The position numbers were made by a program, and so were the translations under genes. A model generated the notes under the pieces. That model was given only the letters and a program-made list of their open reading frames with translations, made no database searches and had not been told where the DNA came from. Below, in pieces: positions 33,651 through 44,900 of a stretch of 64,000 bases of DNA (position 1 is the first letter of the stretch; each line of letters starts with the position of its first letter). Where the stretch lies: positions 209,300,546 through 209,364,545 of the forward strand of contig NC_080670.1 in NCBI RefSeq assembly GCF_030247195.1, written 5' to 3'. This DNA is from Topomyia yanbarensis (Eukaryota; Arthropoda; Insecta; Diptera; Culicidae).

Positions 33651-34689
33651 GGTTTGACCGGGAAGAAGCGTATCGATTCTAAATTGACAGAGCTTTAGTA
33701 CATTAATTATTGGATGGTAGTCCCTTTTTTGTCAATGTGTCTCAAAATGACGTTGGTCCTCTGTGACTTAGCAAAGACAATATAATTCCTATCCGACTAT
33801 CTTTTTCTTTCCTAAGTTATTCCATTATTTTTTCCTATTTTTTTCGCGATCAGCATTTATTTTCACTCCTAATATTTTTGCTAGAAGCCGGATTTGAACC
33901 AACGAACTGAACACTTTTACCCTTGCTTGAATAATATAAGATAAAAGGATATCGTTGATCTTACGGATTCGATATAATCTGTTGTTACAACATACGATTG
34001 TTACAAAAGATTCGGCATTAGCACAGCAAAAGGTATTCAACGGTGTTTGGAATAATTAATTATATATCGCTTAATGGAGGTTTAGAGGAAAACATTACGT
34101 TCGTCATGGTATAGAAAGATTACAAAATCTCACTTCTGCGTGAAAAACGCTCCTGAAGAGTGTCGGATGGATACCGGAAGTTTCCTAAAACATATTCTGG
34201 CAAATAAAAATTTTCTGGCAACGCTCCAACTCCCCTTTGTACTCTAATGATTTCGCCACCTGGGCACCAGTTTGATGCTACAGAATGAACCTTGTATTTG
34301 ACGAGTTTTGATTCGAGCTAACGACATCCAGCCGAAGAATTGATTCTTCTTGTAATACAAACAACGATTGCGGATCTAGCGTCAATATTGCAGATGAGCT
34401 CTTTGCTCAGAAAGGAGCTATATTTATCCAACGTTTTACAATATGTAACGGTTGTAACCCGTCAGGGTAACAATTTAGCACTGGGTGCGTACTCTCTCCG
34501 TAGAGTGTATTGTTTACGAAAATTTATGCTCACCGCTGTTTCGATACCGTTCACTTTTTCTTGTAAATTTTTATATAGTTTCGCGTTTGTGAACGGTTTT
34601 TTCATTCAGATAGGTGTAGTAATTTTTGTTTGACAATTGTACATAGTTAACATAGGGCTTAGATAGGCCACCGCTCTCCTACTGCTGAA
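33651..34689. other. AT-rich intergenic DNA, no gene recognised
   Basis: Only short ORFs without recognised domains. No repeat boundary could be set. Confidence 0.45.
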
Positions 34690-35560
34690 ATGGTGTACTG
34701 GCTATGCTGCACATAGGTGATGACAGCTATGCGGCGGTACGGTTTTTTGGTGTTGGTGTTTTCGGTCGAGGTGGAAGGCGGCCATCGTGTTAGAAGAGAG
34801 AAAGTGACAAACCACGGTAGTGATCAGACGCCCATAAGATTGTTTTTTTCTTTGGGACAGTTTCCCGCCACCGTAACGAAAAGTTCAGTGCGCGCGAGTG
34901 ACGGCAAATTAAATCCGTCAAAAGAGCCGGCTCGTGGTTCGGGCACAAGTGCATTTAGTGGTGCAGAAAGCCGTCGGGGGAAGCTAATTGTAAAGGAGTT
35001 TTCGCTTCCCCGGCTAACAGTTAAGGATCCGACGCACCCGCCCCTCTCGCTGTAGAGGATAAGCCGAACGAGCCTTTCTCTGCTCTACAGCTAACAGCCA
35101 AGGAGAGGGAAGCAGGTAGGACAACGGCTCCACCTGGGAAGAACACTGCGGTGTATTCCGGGATTCCTTGCGGGGAGCAAGTGAATCCGGTGATTTGTCA
35201 CCAACGTCGCTAGGGAGGTTCCAACAAAGGAGCCAAGCTCACCTCCCTAGCTAATTGTCAAGGACCGCTGCCGGAGCAGCCAACGACCAAAGCAGAACGC
35301 AGTCGTTGTTGTCCCGGCCGGTTGGAGGAAACCGCCCGCCTTTCCGCCAGCGGTAGCAGATCACCAGCAGCAGCAGTAGTTGGGAGAGTAGCAGGGAATA
35401 AAAGTCGGTAAATTTAATAATTTATTTTGTTTGTTTACTTTTTTTGTTGTGTTACGAAATCCGAAAGTCTTGGTAGAAGCACCTAGGCCGCCCTGAAAAG
35501 AAGGGTACGCCGGGCAAACAAGAACCCGAGTAGTGGGCAAACCCCTACTTACACGGTGCA
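34690..35560 (+). other. GC-rich block with repeated AGCTAAYNGYNAAGGA elements
   Basis: Much richer in GC than both flanks. A 15-20 bp motif recurs about every 100-170 bp: GAAGCTAATTGTAAAGGA (34980), GGCTAACAGTTAAGGA (35013), CAGCTAACAGCCAAGGA (35089) and TAGCTAATTGTCAAGGA (35250). A GGGAATAAAAG near 35394 could be a polyadenylation signal, followed by T-rich DNA. A 112-codon plus frame (34717-35055) covers the first half with no known domain. It could be the 5' untranslated region or LTR of a retroelement, but no family is supported. Confidence 0.4.
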
Positions 35561-35605
35561 TTTGACAAATTTACGTCTGTTCGAAAATTTTGACAATTTC
35601 AAGTA

Positions 35606-35883
35606 CAGTCGTGATTCGCTGGTTGGACACTTTTTAACTGGACCGCTTCTTAGTTGGACCTCCGCTAGTTGGACCAATGCCCAACTAAAAAGCATCCGAA
35701 TGCCAAAATCTCATATCAAATTTACTTTGGCAATCAATCTGACAATATTTAGAGATGTGAACAGATGCATTTACTCTGCCAACATCTTCTGTGGAGAGTT
35801 TTTGACGTTTGTCAGTCGGTCCAACTAACGAATCAAATTCGTTGGTTGGACAAGGCTGTGGCCCAACCAGCGAATCACGACTG
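35606..35883. mobile_element. pogo/Tc1-type MITE, 278 bp, TA target duplication
   Basis: Perfect 21-bp terminal inverted repeat: CAGTCGTGATTCGCTGGTTGG at the left, its exact reverse complement at the right (35863-35883). It is flanked by TA on both sides (35604-35605 and 35884-35885). A CAGT start with TA duplication fits pogo/Tigger-type elements of the Tc1-mariner superfamily. The subterminal parts carry several GTTGGAC/GTCCAAC repeats. No transposase is present. The perfect inverted repeat suggests a relatively recent insertion. Confidence 0.85.
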
Positions 35884-35989
35884 TACCGACTTTAGGTCGC
35901 CAATAGAGTTTAACTTTCGTAAAGTTGTAAAATATATTTCCTTAAAACTTCGAAACGCTGTTTAATTGATTATTTACGTACATTATTCG

Positions 35990-36119
35990 ATCTTACGTAC
36001 ATTATCGATCAGCCAGTAGTTTCTGCCACAGGGGTTAGTATATTTGACAGTTAAACCGGCACAATAATAGAGCTCACGGTGGTTGAAACGAATTCAATAA
36101 AATCCAACCGGTAAATGAG
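35990..36119. repeat. Short tandem pair CTTACGTACATTAT-CGATC
   Basis: Two adjacent copies of about 20 bp (TTACGTACATTATTCGATC and TTACGTACATTATCGATC, about 35975-36012). The rest of the interval has no recognised feature. Confidence 0.4.
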
Positions 36120-36350
36120 CCGGAGTCATATGCTTTTTTCAAATTTTTTTCGATGTAGCTGACGTTAAAGATACGTAATCGCACTTTTTTCACTTTTTGT
36201 ACGTAAAACAACAAATAAAAATTGCTTCATAAAATTGAATTATTAAGACCACACCTTCCATTTATTGGGATAACTGTCAAAAATGCTAGCCCATGTGGCT
36301 ATGTTCATTGTAAAAAAAAGATCGATAGTGTCAAACGAGGACTTGTTGAC
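36120..36350 (-). repeat. Dispersed repeat, copy A
   Basis: Its reverse complement matches 42000-42215 in order: TTTGACACTATCGATC, TTTTTGACAGTTA-CCCA, AATTCAATTTTATAAA or ATGAAG, CAATTTTT, then TTTTACGTACAAA with GAAAAAAGT. The two copies lie in opposite orientation on either side of toy. No coding content. Confidence 0.6.
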
Positions 36351-37543
36351 ATTTAAAAAAACATTCTAAAGTTTTAAAGGTTGATTGCTACACCATTTTT
36401 TTCCTTATTTCTTTGTATAATATGCTAGTATTTATCATTAAATCGGAATATTGACGAAAAGTTATATTGATGCCGAAATCATTGGAAAAGAACAAAGTAA
36501 TCAAAGAGGGGTTCTCACTACTACTAAGATTGAACATTTTCCCCATAGTATCTTTAATGTCAGCAGCACCAGGAAAGACCAAAACAACAATGCTTATTAA
36601 CACAATTCGTCTAGATAAACCTCGTTGGGTGACTACTGATGATTTCAGCTCAAATTTCAGTTTTTTTTGAGCGGGTAAAGGCGCTTTATCCTAGGCTTAT
36701 TAGCCAGGGCAAGGTGTGTAAATACCTCTGTCCCATCCCAAAGGACCAAAGGAGTGACATTAACCTTCTTAGTCAAGTCACTCTCATCGATTTATTATGT
36801 CCCCTTTAAACGGAAACGGTCGGTACGGTTGTCCTCGTTTCTTCCTCCTTCAAGATTCAGAACAATTCGTTGATTGAATGATTCTTTGAATGAATAATTT
36901 AATTGCCGTCTAATTTTCAAACATCTTCAACCCAACTCTGCACAGTAGACCTGGTCGTTTTAATATTTTCGACATACGAAAATATGCTTCAAATATTAAT
37001 ATTGACAAGAAAACACTACAGAATGTTTTCCAGGATGCTTTTGAATACTGGCTGTGTAAGGGTTAAAATAGAATAGAATAGATTTCAGCTCAAATTTCAG
37101 TTTTCGAGTTTGAGTAACTAAAAAATACTAAACTTGAGAAACTCAACAGTAGTTTTAACTATTGTTTTAGTTTTATTTAGGAAAACAACTGTTTTGAATT
37201 AGTGAAGTAGAACATATTTTAATTTTCCTAAATAATAATTTATTTGAAACAAATAAAAAAGCAGGGTTTCGCCTGTAAGCTGAGTGTTTTGTTTCCTTAT
37301 AGGTAGTATCGGTCTTTATAATTTCATATCGCTGTAAACGAGAACCTATCTTTGTGTACATTCTCGTCCGTTAATAAATCGACCGCGTTTACGTTTTCAC
37401 CTTTCAACATATACTGGAAAATTGTTGATTTTTTTAAATATAATGCCGTATTTATCGAAAAAGAATGTAAACAAACTAAAGGTTTTAGTTTGCAGTTATG
37501 TCGTTCTCAAAAATCCTCCACTGGACACCATCCCACGAGTCGT
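36351..37543. other. Intergenic DNA, no gene recognised
   Basis: AT-rich; short ORFs only. GATTTCAGCTCAAATTTCAGTTTT occurs twice, at about 36642 and 37081, some 440 bp apart, suggesting a small duplicated repeat fragment. Confidence 0.45.
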
Positions 37544-38258
37544 ATCCCGGTCAAAAAAAAAAATGCTGACGAACATGGTCAGGCGATTTAAACAGCTTGA
37601 CGTTTGACTCAACTTGCCTGTGCTAATTGCTCCTAGGAACAAATGTAATTTGCGAATGCGATTTAAAGGCAATTTCAACACTTGGACAAATTTTCTGGCG
37701 GCTGAAATGGACTTGGTTATTATTGCGTTTTTCAAACATGGCGGTTTATGCTTGGCTTAAGCATAGAATTGTTTTTTTAAACAATTCGCGTGTTCTCGCT
37801 TGAATTTTGTTTGTCTAGTGCTCTTCATTTAGCCAAAGAATGTGAGAAATTGTGGAATCGTGTGTAAGTATAGTGGAACAAGATCTCTGACCTAAAGTCT
37901 TCATAAAAGTCAGATTGTGGTAAGTTTTGGTGTGCAATACCAATTTCAAAATTGATTTTTTCTATAATTTTGTGGTGATTACCTAGTGTACTGATAAGTA
38001 TATGTGAGTAGATAATGAGTCCGAAAATAAGAATTATTTGTAATTTTCATATTAGGCAATTAAGGGCGACTAAATGGCGCGTTCCCCGGGCGATTTGGGG
38101 GCGATTTATGAGCGAGTAGAGCGGCAAATCGCCCAAATGTTGCATTTGAAATAGTCCCCTAATTGCCAGCAATTTGCTGGCAAATTGAAGAGCAATTAGC
38201 GCATCCGAGTAGCAAATAGCCCCCCGTTAGCCAGCAACTTACCCTTTTTGACTGGGAT
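37544..38258 (+). mobile_element. TIR repeat, copy 2 (715 bp, both ends present)
   Basis: Starts ATCCCGGTCAAAAA and ends TTTTTGACTGGGAT, a 14-bp terminal inverted repeat with one mismatch. The body matches copy 1 at 24505-25107. The element has no ORF of note. A target duplication was not evident (an AT on each side is possible if the repeat starts at CCC). The last ~200 bp are enriched in palindromic GCCAGCAA / TTGCTGGC motifs. Class II MITE, superfamily unassigned. Confidence 0.75.
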
Positions 38259-40303
38259 GAGACCCGTGTTGTACGATGTTGATAGAATTCACGCAAACTC
38301 CTTCACGTGTGTAAAAGAGAACCTGTCTTTGATTATTATTAAAAAAATTTCAATGATTGTCCGATCCGATCGAAAAACTATCATTTCAACTAGCGTATTA
38401 TTTAAAAAGAATCAAGGAGTAATCACGGAAGCGACCGATCTACTAACGGAAGAGAAAATGAACAAAGAAAGGTTCTCTTTTGCAGATAGGACCATTTAAA
38501 TCAAGTTGCTAGAATGAACCGAAAATGTTACTTAGCAGTCGCTAAAATATGATCGTTTAGCTCAAAATTGAGAGGATAAATTTTCTTATTTTGAGGTCAA
38601 AATGTTTCAACATTTTCAATTGAAGAAAAATAATGCTTAAATTTTGAATTACCTAGGCAATCAAATTTTTCTGAGTCAATTTAAAAAAATTATAATTTGC
38701 ATGAAAAACGTATAAATCCCCCTCTTGTAGAAAAAATATTCACTATTTAACCGTTTAAAAAATAGGAAATCCGGTTCTACGGTCAAAATCTATTCCAACT
38801 AGATCGTAAGCCAATTTTCACTACCGGTCTTGGTTTAACCAAACATTGAATTCAAACAATAAATCCGTTCGAAACAAAAATCTTCTTCAGTGAGTTAAGA
38901 ACTTCACAAAGTTAATGATTGTCTTCGCCCCTTTCTTCGCCAGCCATCACAGTTGGCCATGTAGCGGAAAAATCGATAACCGACTAGCCCAGGAATTCAA
39001 TTGTTTGCGCATCCGCCATTGTTACGTGATATGAAAGTCTCTGAAAAATTATAAAATGAATGAATCGTAAGAAATTGCATTTTTTCGGATATGTTCCCCG
39101 ATACAAAGAGCCAGAATTGATAGCAAATAGCGTCATAGAATGGTTATTTAATTTGTTTTGTTAAATATGCCGACAGAATCGTTTCGTCGAATTGACAGTA
39201 TCGATTTGTTTTAATTCAAAACTACAGGTTTGGTTAGCTTTTTTTTCAGAACCTTCGAAACTATATATTTCTTTCTTTTCTTCAGTTCTCCGACGGGCCG
39301 AATTTACAGTTACCAATCAATCGCTAGAATTAATCGCATTCAGCCCGTCCTCTATCTGGCTAGTAGGGAGGAAAGAACAATAAATAAAGCATGTTTTAGT
39401 ATTTTCTCAGCTTGCAACACCCCGCATCGTACCACCACCACCACCACCCGAGTCTAAATCACAATTCACAGCACGGTCGCGGTGATGGCTTCTCCTTCTT
39501 CGCGACGGCCGCGGCAGCAGCCGTGGAAGGGGAAGAGAAAATTTTCACCAAAGCACCAACTAACTAACTACTAGCTCGAAACGGGGCGAATTTTTCAGCC
39601 GTAAATTTTGCACTCAACCTGCCTCGGAATCCACTATTTGATAAGCACTTTTGCACCGCTAGACCGTCATCGGCCGATTGCACTACTTTTCCGGGGGAGG
39701 AACACTGGCACCAAGATTGCACCTGCTATTTCGGGACGGGGACAACTTCTTCCGTGCTTCTGCTTCTGCTGGAGAAAAATTTCACTATGAAAAGAAGAGT
39801 CTTTTTGGCTGTACTCTTTGTCCGCACTTTCTTCCTTTGCCTTTCTGCGGTGTGAAATGTGCCCGCTCGATCGGGCAGTGTCATCAGTGGGCATGTGCGT
39901 TACACATGCGCAGGGTTGTGCTGCTACATATCATTCTCACTCCACCCACCCCTAAAGGTAGACCCGATACACTGTCAGCACATTTGCAGCTCGCCTCGGC
40001 ACCAGGTAAGTAGTTCGGTTCCGGTTGAGTTGGGCGGGATTCTTTATGAAAATGAGATTTTATGTTTATTTGATTTAAAATTACTTGTTTTTGGGACGAA
40101 AATAAGATAAAAGTTGAATTTAAATTTAAAGTAGCAGGGTTCAATAAGAAAAACCGAATAAAACGTGAGGTTTATAGCAAAATCGATATTGTGCAGTGAA
40201 CCGTTAATAATTTGAAAATTTTCACCCGCGCTGCTTGGCCCGCGGGATAAAAATTAATTGAAAGTTTTCTTTATTCCAATTTTACGTACGACAAACAGCA
40301 AAA
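38259..40303. other. Upstream region of toy
   Basis: Contains no recognised coding exon. An (ACC)n run lies at 39431-39449. The stretch 39.4-40.0 kb is GC-richer and may hold 5' untranslated exons. GGTAAGT at 40005-40011 is a good donor candidate, and ACAAACAG just before the toy ATG (AG at 40297-40298) is a good acceptor, so one or more 5' exons probably end here. Confidence 0.5.
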
Positions 40304-41362
40304 ATGCAAATCCAGAGCAACATTCAGAGTGTCAATTCGATCTTCGGCTGTAACGCGTCCGGCCACAGCGGCATCAACCAGCTGGGCGGGGTCTACGTCA
40401 ATGGGCGGCCACTGCCGGATTCTACACGCCAGAAAATCGTAGAACTGGCCCATTCCGGGGCTAGACCGTGCGACATTTCCCGCATTCTACAGGTTTCCAA
40501 TGGGTGTGTTAGTAAAATTCTCGGTCGGTACTATGAGACGGGATCGATCAAACCGCGAGCGATCGGTGGTAGCAAACCGAGGGTAGCCACCGCTGCCGTG
40601 GTATCCAAGATCTCCGACTACAAGGCCGAGTGTCCGAGCATTTTTGCCTGGGAAATTCGGGACAGACTGCTGTCGGAGGGTGTTTGTAACAACGATAACA
40701 TTCCTAGTGTAGGTTGCAGAAGGAAACGAGTTTCCTGGAGAGATCTTGAACATTTCGTCGTTCCAGGTTTCCTCGATCAATCGAGTACTGCGCAATTTGG
40801 CCTCCAACAAGGAAACTTCTACCCAGAGCAATGACACGGTTTACGAGAAGATTAAACTATTCAACAACACAAGCAGCCACTGGACCTGGTGCCAGAACAT
40901 CGGCGGAGGACAGTTCAACTTTTCCTCCCACCCGATCTCACATCTGACCCTGAAGAGTCCAACCGATCCGCAACAATCGAAACCAGGTAGGCTGCGCAAA
41001 ATTCACCTCACCTCCCCAACCAAACGATTCTCAAATCCAGTCAATTGCTGTTTAGAGGAAATGAGCGACAAGTACTCATCGGAGGACGACGAAGACTCGG
41101 AACTGCGGCTGAAGCTGAAGCGAAAGTTGCAGCGCAATCGAACTTCCTTCACCAACGAGCAGATCGAAAATCTGGAAAGAGGTAACTAGACCAATCCGGG
41201 TGAAGTTCGATTTTTTCGATTTCGATCATCGGACTCGAATCACAATCTGTTTAACTTGGGGCTCTCTTCCACCAAGCAGAGTTCGAGCGGACACACTATC
41301 CGGATGTGTTTGCCCGGGAGCGGCTCTCGGAGCGGATTCAGTTGCCGGAAGCGAGAATACAG
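40304..41362 (+). CDS. toy: toy (twin of eyeless, Pax6), 5' part; gene incomplete
   Basis: Pax6 transcription factor at the top of the insect eye network. Exons: 40304-40708, 40767-40986, 41056-41181, 41280-41362, in frame. The paired domain starts [20 protein letters not shown] and runs through [20 protein letters not shown] to [17 protein letters not shown]. The linker ([21 protein letters not shown]) and [14 protein letters not shown] resemble toy more than ey, as does the N-terminal [13 protein letters not shown]. The homeodomain begins [12 protein letters not shown] and continues [16 protein letters not shown] to PEARIQ, followed by GTAATG at the usual Pax6 intron site. The next exon (VWFSNRRAKWRR) is not seen anywhere in the window. 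The third intron (40987-41055) is 69 bp, in frame and stop-free, so retention would add 23 residues. Confidence 0.9.
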
Positions 41363-43899
41363 GTAATGGGGTTCCAGTGGCCGTTGCCGCCGCCAGGTGG
41401 GTAAGTTCTGGTCAGGTTGCGGTTGCGGTTGAGATTAAACAGGTAAATTGAAAATTTCGGTAAGTTTTATGGCAAACTGGTTGTTTTCTACTGAAAACGT
41501 TGTTTTCAAATGAGCGACAAGAAATAGTTTCTTTAAGCAAATTTAGGTTGCCGTTTGACTGCGGGGATGACACGACAGAGTGGCGTCTGGAAGGAGCCCC
41601 TTTTTGGAAAGCGTTTAGTGACGTCGCTGGAAGGATTTTTTCATGCGAAATAGTAAGTCAATAAAAATGTATCAAACATTGAAATGATCCTGTTGGTTGT
41701 TCTATCCGAAATTTGAAATAGCACTAGCTATTGAGATTTTTCGAACTAAAATGCTGTCAGACAGTTTGTTTCTACTTCGAAATACTTACCTCTAAACTTC
41801 GAATTCGATCGTGATTTCTTTCGAACAACCGCCCCAAAAGTAGGATGTTTCAAAATCGTCCATTTGTTGGACCAGCATTCCAACGATCTTCACTGGGCGT
41901 CCAGTATAAGATCTGTGTTGGACGGTTTTAAGACAATTTTGTAGGCTTGTCAGCGGGAAACAAAACAAAATATTGAAAAGTTAATAAACACGTTCATATT
42001 TGACACTATCGATCCGACATCCGACTTGTTAATGGTTTTGGCTACGTGGGTCCGCACTTTTTGACAGTTAACCCAGCGAAAGGATAGAAGTCAAGGTGTT
42101 TGAATGAAAGGTATGGCCGATTTTATTCAATTTTATAAAATAATTTTTGGTCATCATTTTACGTACAAATGAAAAAAAGTTCGATAACGTTCAATGATCC
42201 AAACATAGATCCATTGCATTTCCGAGGTACTGCTGAGTTTTTACAGTGGCTTTTCTCTCATTTCTCACCTAGATGTGTTGATGGTCGATAGGGGCATTCC
42301 CGACAGACCTCGAACTTCATTTGCGAGTTCGTTAATGTACAGACTGAGGAAGTCTTCGGCCCAATAGTTTTCTATTCTTCTAGCTTTCTTTCCTGTCGTT
42401 GCTCTTTTGGGTATCTTTTTCCATTATCGCGAGCTCTTTGGAATGGTACCAGTATAACGGATGGCTCCAGGATTACGGATAGGCTTGTAGCGATCTCTCG
42501 CCTGATGTCTCTCCCTCTCTTTCGTTTGCTGCCGTTCCTGTCTGAAGCGGCACAATTCCTCCGGCAGTTAGTCCAACGGGATTGTTTTTGACAATTGTCT
42601 CCGGTGTTTCTCTCTTCAATTATCACATTCCATTTCACCCTTTGCAATACCTGCCGACATGGACAAACCTCCAGCAAGTGGTAAACTGTTTGATTGGGAA
42701 AATACAGTATTTCGGTTTGACGTACCATCCGTACACCATCACTGCCCTTGGCTATTCTCTTACCTAAAATGTTCGTTTTGATATTCCGGGTGTCCACTGG
42801 TTGTTTATTAACGTCTCTCCTCTTAATTTACTTGACCTTCAGTGCTGGAAAACCCATAATTATGAACCACATCAACTTATCTTCCTCGAATAACGGAAGA
42901 AAATGTTCCTGGAGTCCAAATCAATCCTTTGTGAGCCAACTGTAGTGATGTAAACAGTGCTCAGAAAAGGCTGATCCGGTCACTGGTTGCTTTTTGCCTT
43001 GAGACGTTTTCGCCACGGCTTTTTCTTTTTTTATTCTATTAATCTTTCTACTCCTCCAACCTCCAATCATCTGAAATCGGCTACTACTTTTTTCAGCTTA
43101 AATCGAGTTTAAATGCATCGTCAGAAAATTATCTGTTATTCAGTGGTGAATGTTCATCGATAAGAGCAGTGATGACATTTATATTCACCACTCTTCATCG
43201 ATTCCGTTCACACAATATATTTCAGGACATTTTATTCAATAGGTCCTATCTGCAAAATGTTATCGCACCTTTCAAACTATTCTATAATATTTCTTCCCCT
43301 TAATTGGATCATCAAATGAAGAATAAAATACTTCTTTTATTGCAAAAATCGTCGGAGCACGACGTTCTAAATGCCATTATCCGGTAACTAATTTCAAGAA
43401 GCATTTATCATCAGCCCCTAAAAGAATCCTGCAAATGGTGTTGGGCCCCCAAAATGTAAAATCTGAAAATAAAGTAAGCATTAATGAAGGTAAACCTATT
43501 TTGGGGGAAGAGGGAAATACTCTGGAATGGCGCCGAGATTCAAGATGAACTGGTGCAGAAACGAATAAGGACGAGATTTGTGCCAAAACTGAAGAATACG
43601 TTGTGGAAGCTTGGCCGGAACAGAAACAGAGTTGCGCGCTATTTTATATACATCTTGAATCCACATTAATCAGAAATTACCCCTGCTCTATTTCAGATTA
43701 TAGAGGGCTAACTCTTCCCTCAACCGATAAAATGGCCAGGAATTAGGGATTTTTTTTAAATTATATCCACTACTTGCCCTTCTGAGGGAATTTACGTCTC
43801 CGCTAAATAAAATTTCTAATAGAATGCAGTTTTAATCAACTATTCCTGTCATGGTTCTTCGAATCATTCACTACTGCAATAGGAAACTGGCAATCTTCA
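41363..43899. other. Region after the last visible toy donor
   Basis: Read-through past the donor ends after about a dozen codons. I looked for the rest of the homeodomain and found none. A dispersed repeat lies at 42000-42215. A 141-codon minus frame (42372-42797) has no recognised domain. Confidence 0.45.
42000..42215 (+). repeat. Dispersed repeat, copy B
   Basis: Matches the reverse complement of 36120-36350 across TTTGACACTATCGATC, TTTTTGACAGTTAACCCA, TTCAATTTTATAAAATAATTTTT and TTTTACGTACAAATGAAAAAA. Intervening sequence is diverged. Confidence 0.6.
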
Positions 43900-44515
43900 A
43901 AACAAGGTACGGGAATTTCTGACTGGTAACCATTTTCTCCCACCACTCGGGCTACCAATACACCTTCCCAGACCGCTAATTACTGGTCAGCCATGTTATG
44001 CTGCGCACAAAAACGCTTTGAAAATATAGTCCTTTACCAGAGGCCGGTCGTGACAATCCGTATTTCATTAAAATTCAGCTCGATTATCAGAATATCATCT
44101 ACGTACAGGGAGAGGTAAATGAGAAAAAAAAAAGATTGGTGGGTAATGTCAGAGACATAACCGCAATGATGTATAATACACCTAAGTTTTTCCATCTAAC
44201 TTGTGCCGTAAATTCTCGTCGGAAACTCCAAGTAAGTCCAAGTCAGATAGCGCAAACATCTGTTTTCGTTTTCATTCAACACAACGGCTGAAGTTTAAAA
44301 AATTGTCTCAAAGTTTGGTCAAACATTTTGAAGCGGGGCCCCTGTATTGAAACGTTGAAAGTATTCTTCTTCAAAAAGCCGTCCATCTGATAGACAAACA
44401 ACCAGTATTGATTGGACACAGCTAACACGGTTCGCAAAGTAACTAATCTCACAATTGGCGAGTAGGCTTCCGTATAATCCAATATAAAAGACAAAATAAA
44501 ATCGCTCCTTATAAG
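43900..44515 (-). mobile_element. Copia-type RT relic
   Basis: On the minus strand, DYTEAYSPIVRLVTLRTVLAV (split here; positions 44480-44418) and VYQMDG match the start of copia RT, and the catalytic box YLSLYVDDILII is read at about 44116-44081. The segment between is out of frame and partly lost. It is a decayed fragment related in family, but not in orientation, to the relic at 25440-26170. Confidence 0.7.
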
Positions 44516-44789
44516 CCAAACTCTATTTCGTACTGATTTTTTTTTTGGTTTACGGGGCTTTACCTGAATAAAAGTTTTATACTTCGAGCTGTTTGGACAT
44601 TCAATGTCATTTGAGTTTGATCATTCTAGAGTCTCCACATGTTTCAATATTAACAACAATTGTGAGTAGATCGGTTTCACAGCAAAGGTCGGTCAGCGAG
44701 CTAACAGCAGCTAACGAACCTTCTACTCAAACTCGAGAAAAGTCTGGATTTCATTTTCTAGAGAAACTTCGCCGTAGGTGATCTCTGCG

Positions 44790-44900
44790 CCAGATTGACT
44801 GAGAACTAAATTGTGAAAACGGACATCGGAATCGGGAGAAATTCCGACACCGGGAAACTCTCAGCACCAGCTAGTAGATAATTAGGAACAAAGATAAGGA
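44790..44900 (+). mobile_element. 3' fragment of the R1-like LINE
   Basis: CGGGAGAAATTCCGACACCGGG followed by AAACTCTCAGCACCAG matches the 3' untranslated repeats of the element at 52176-54880 (for example at 53835). It is a short stray copy. Confidence 0.5.

Noticed and set aside
40304..41362. Identity as ey instead of toy
   Set aside because: Paired domain alone is mixed, but the N-terminal [18 protein letters not shown], the short linker with VYEK and HLTL, and [15 protein letters not shown] resemble toy more closely. Made from memory of the families, so not absolute.
42372..42797. 141-codon minus-strand ORF as a host gene
   Set aside because: No domain, no splice partners, repeat-rich setting; more likely chance or element-derived.
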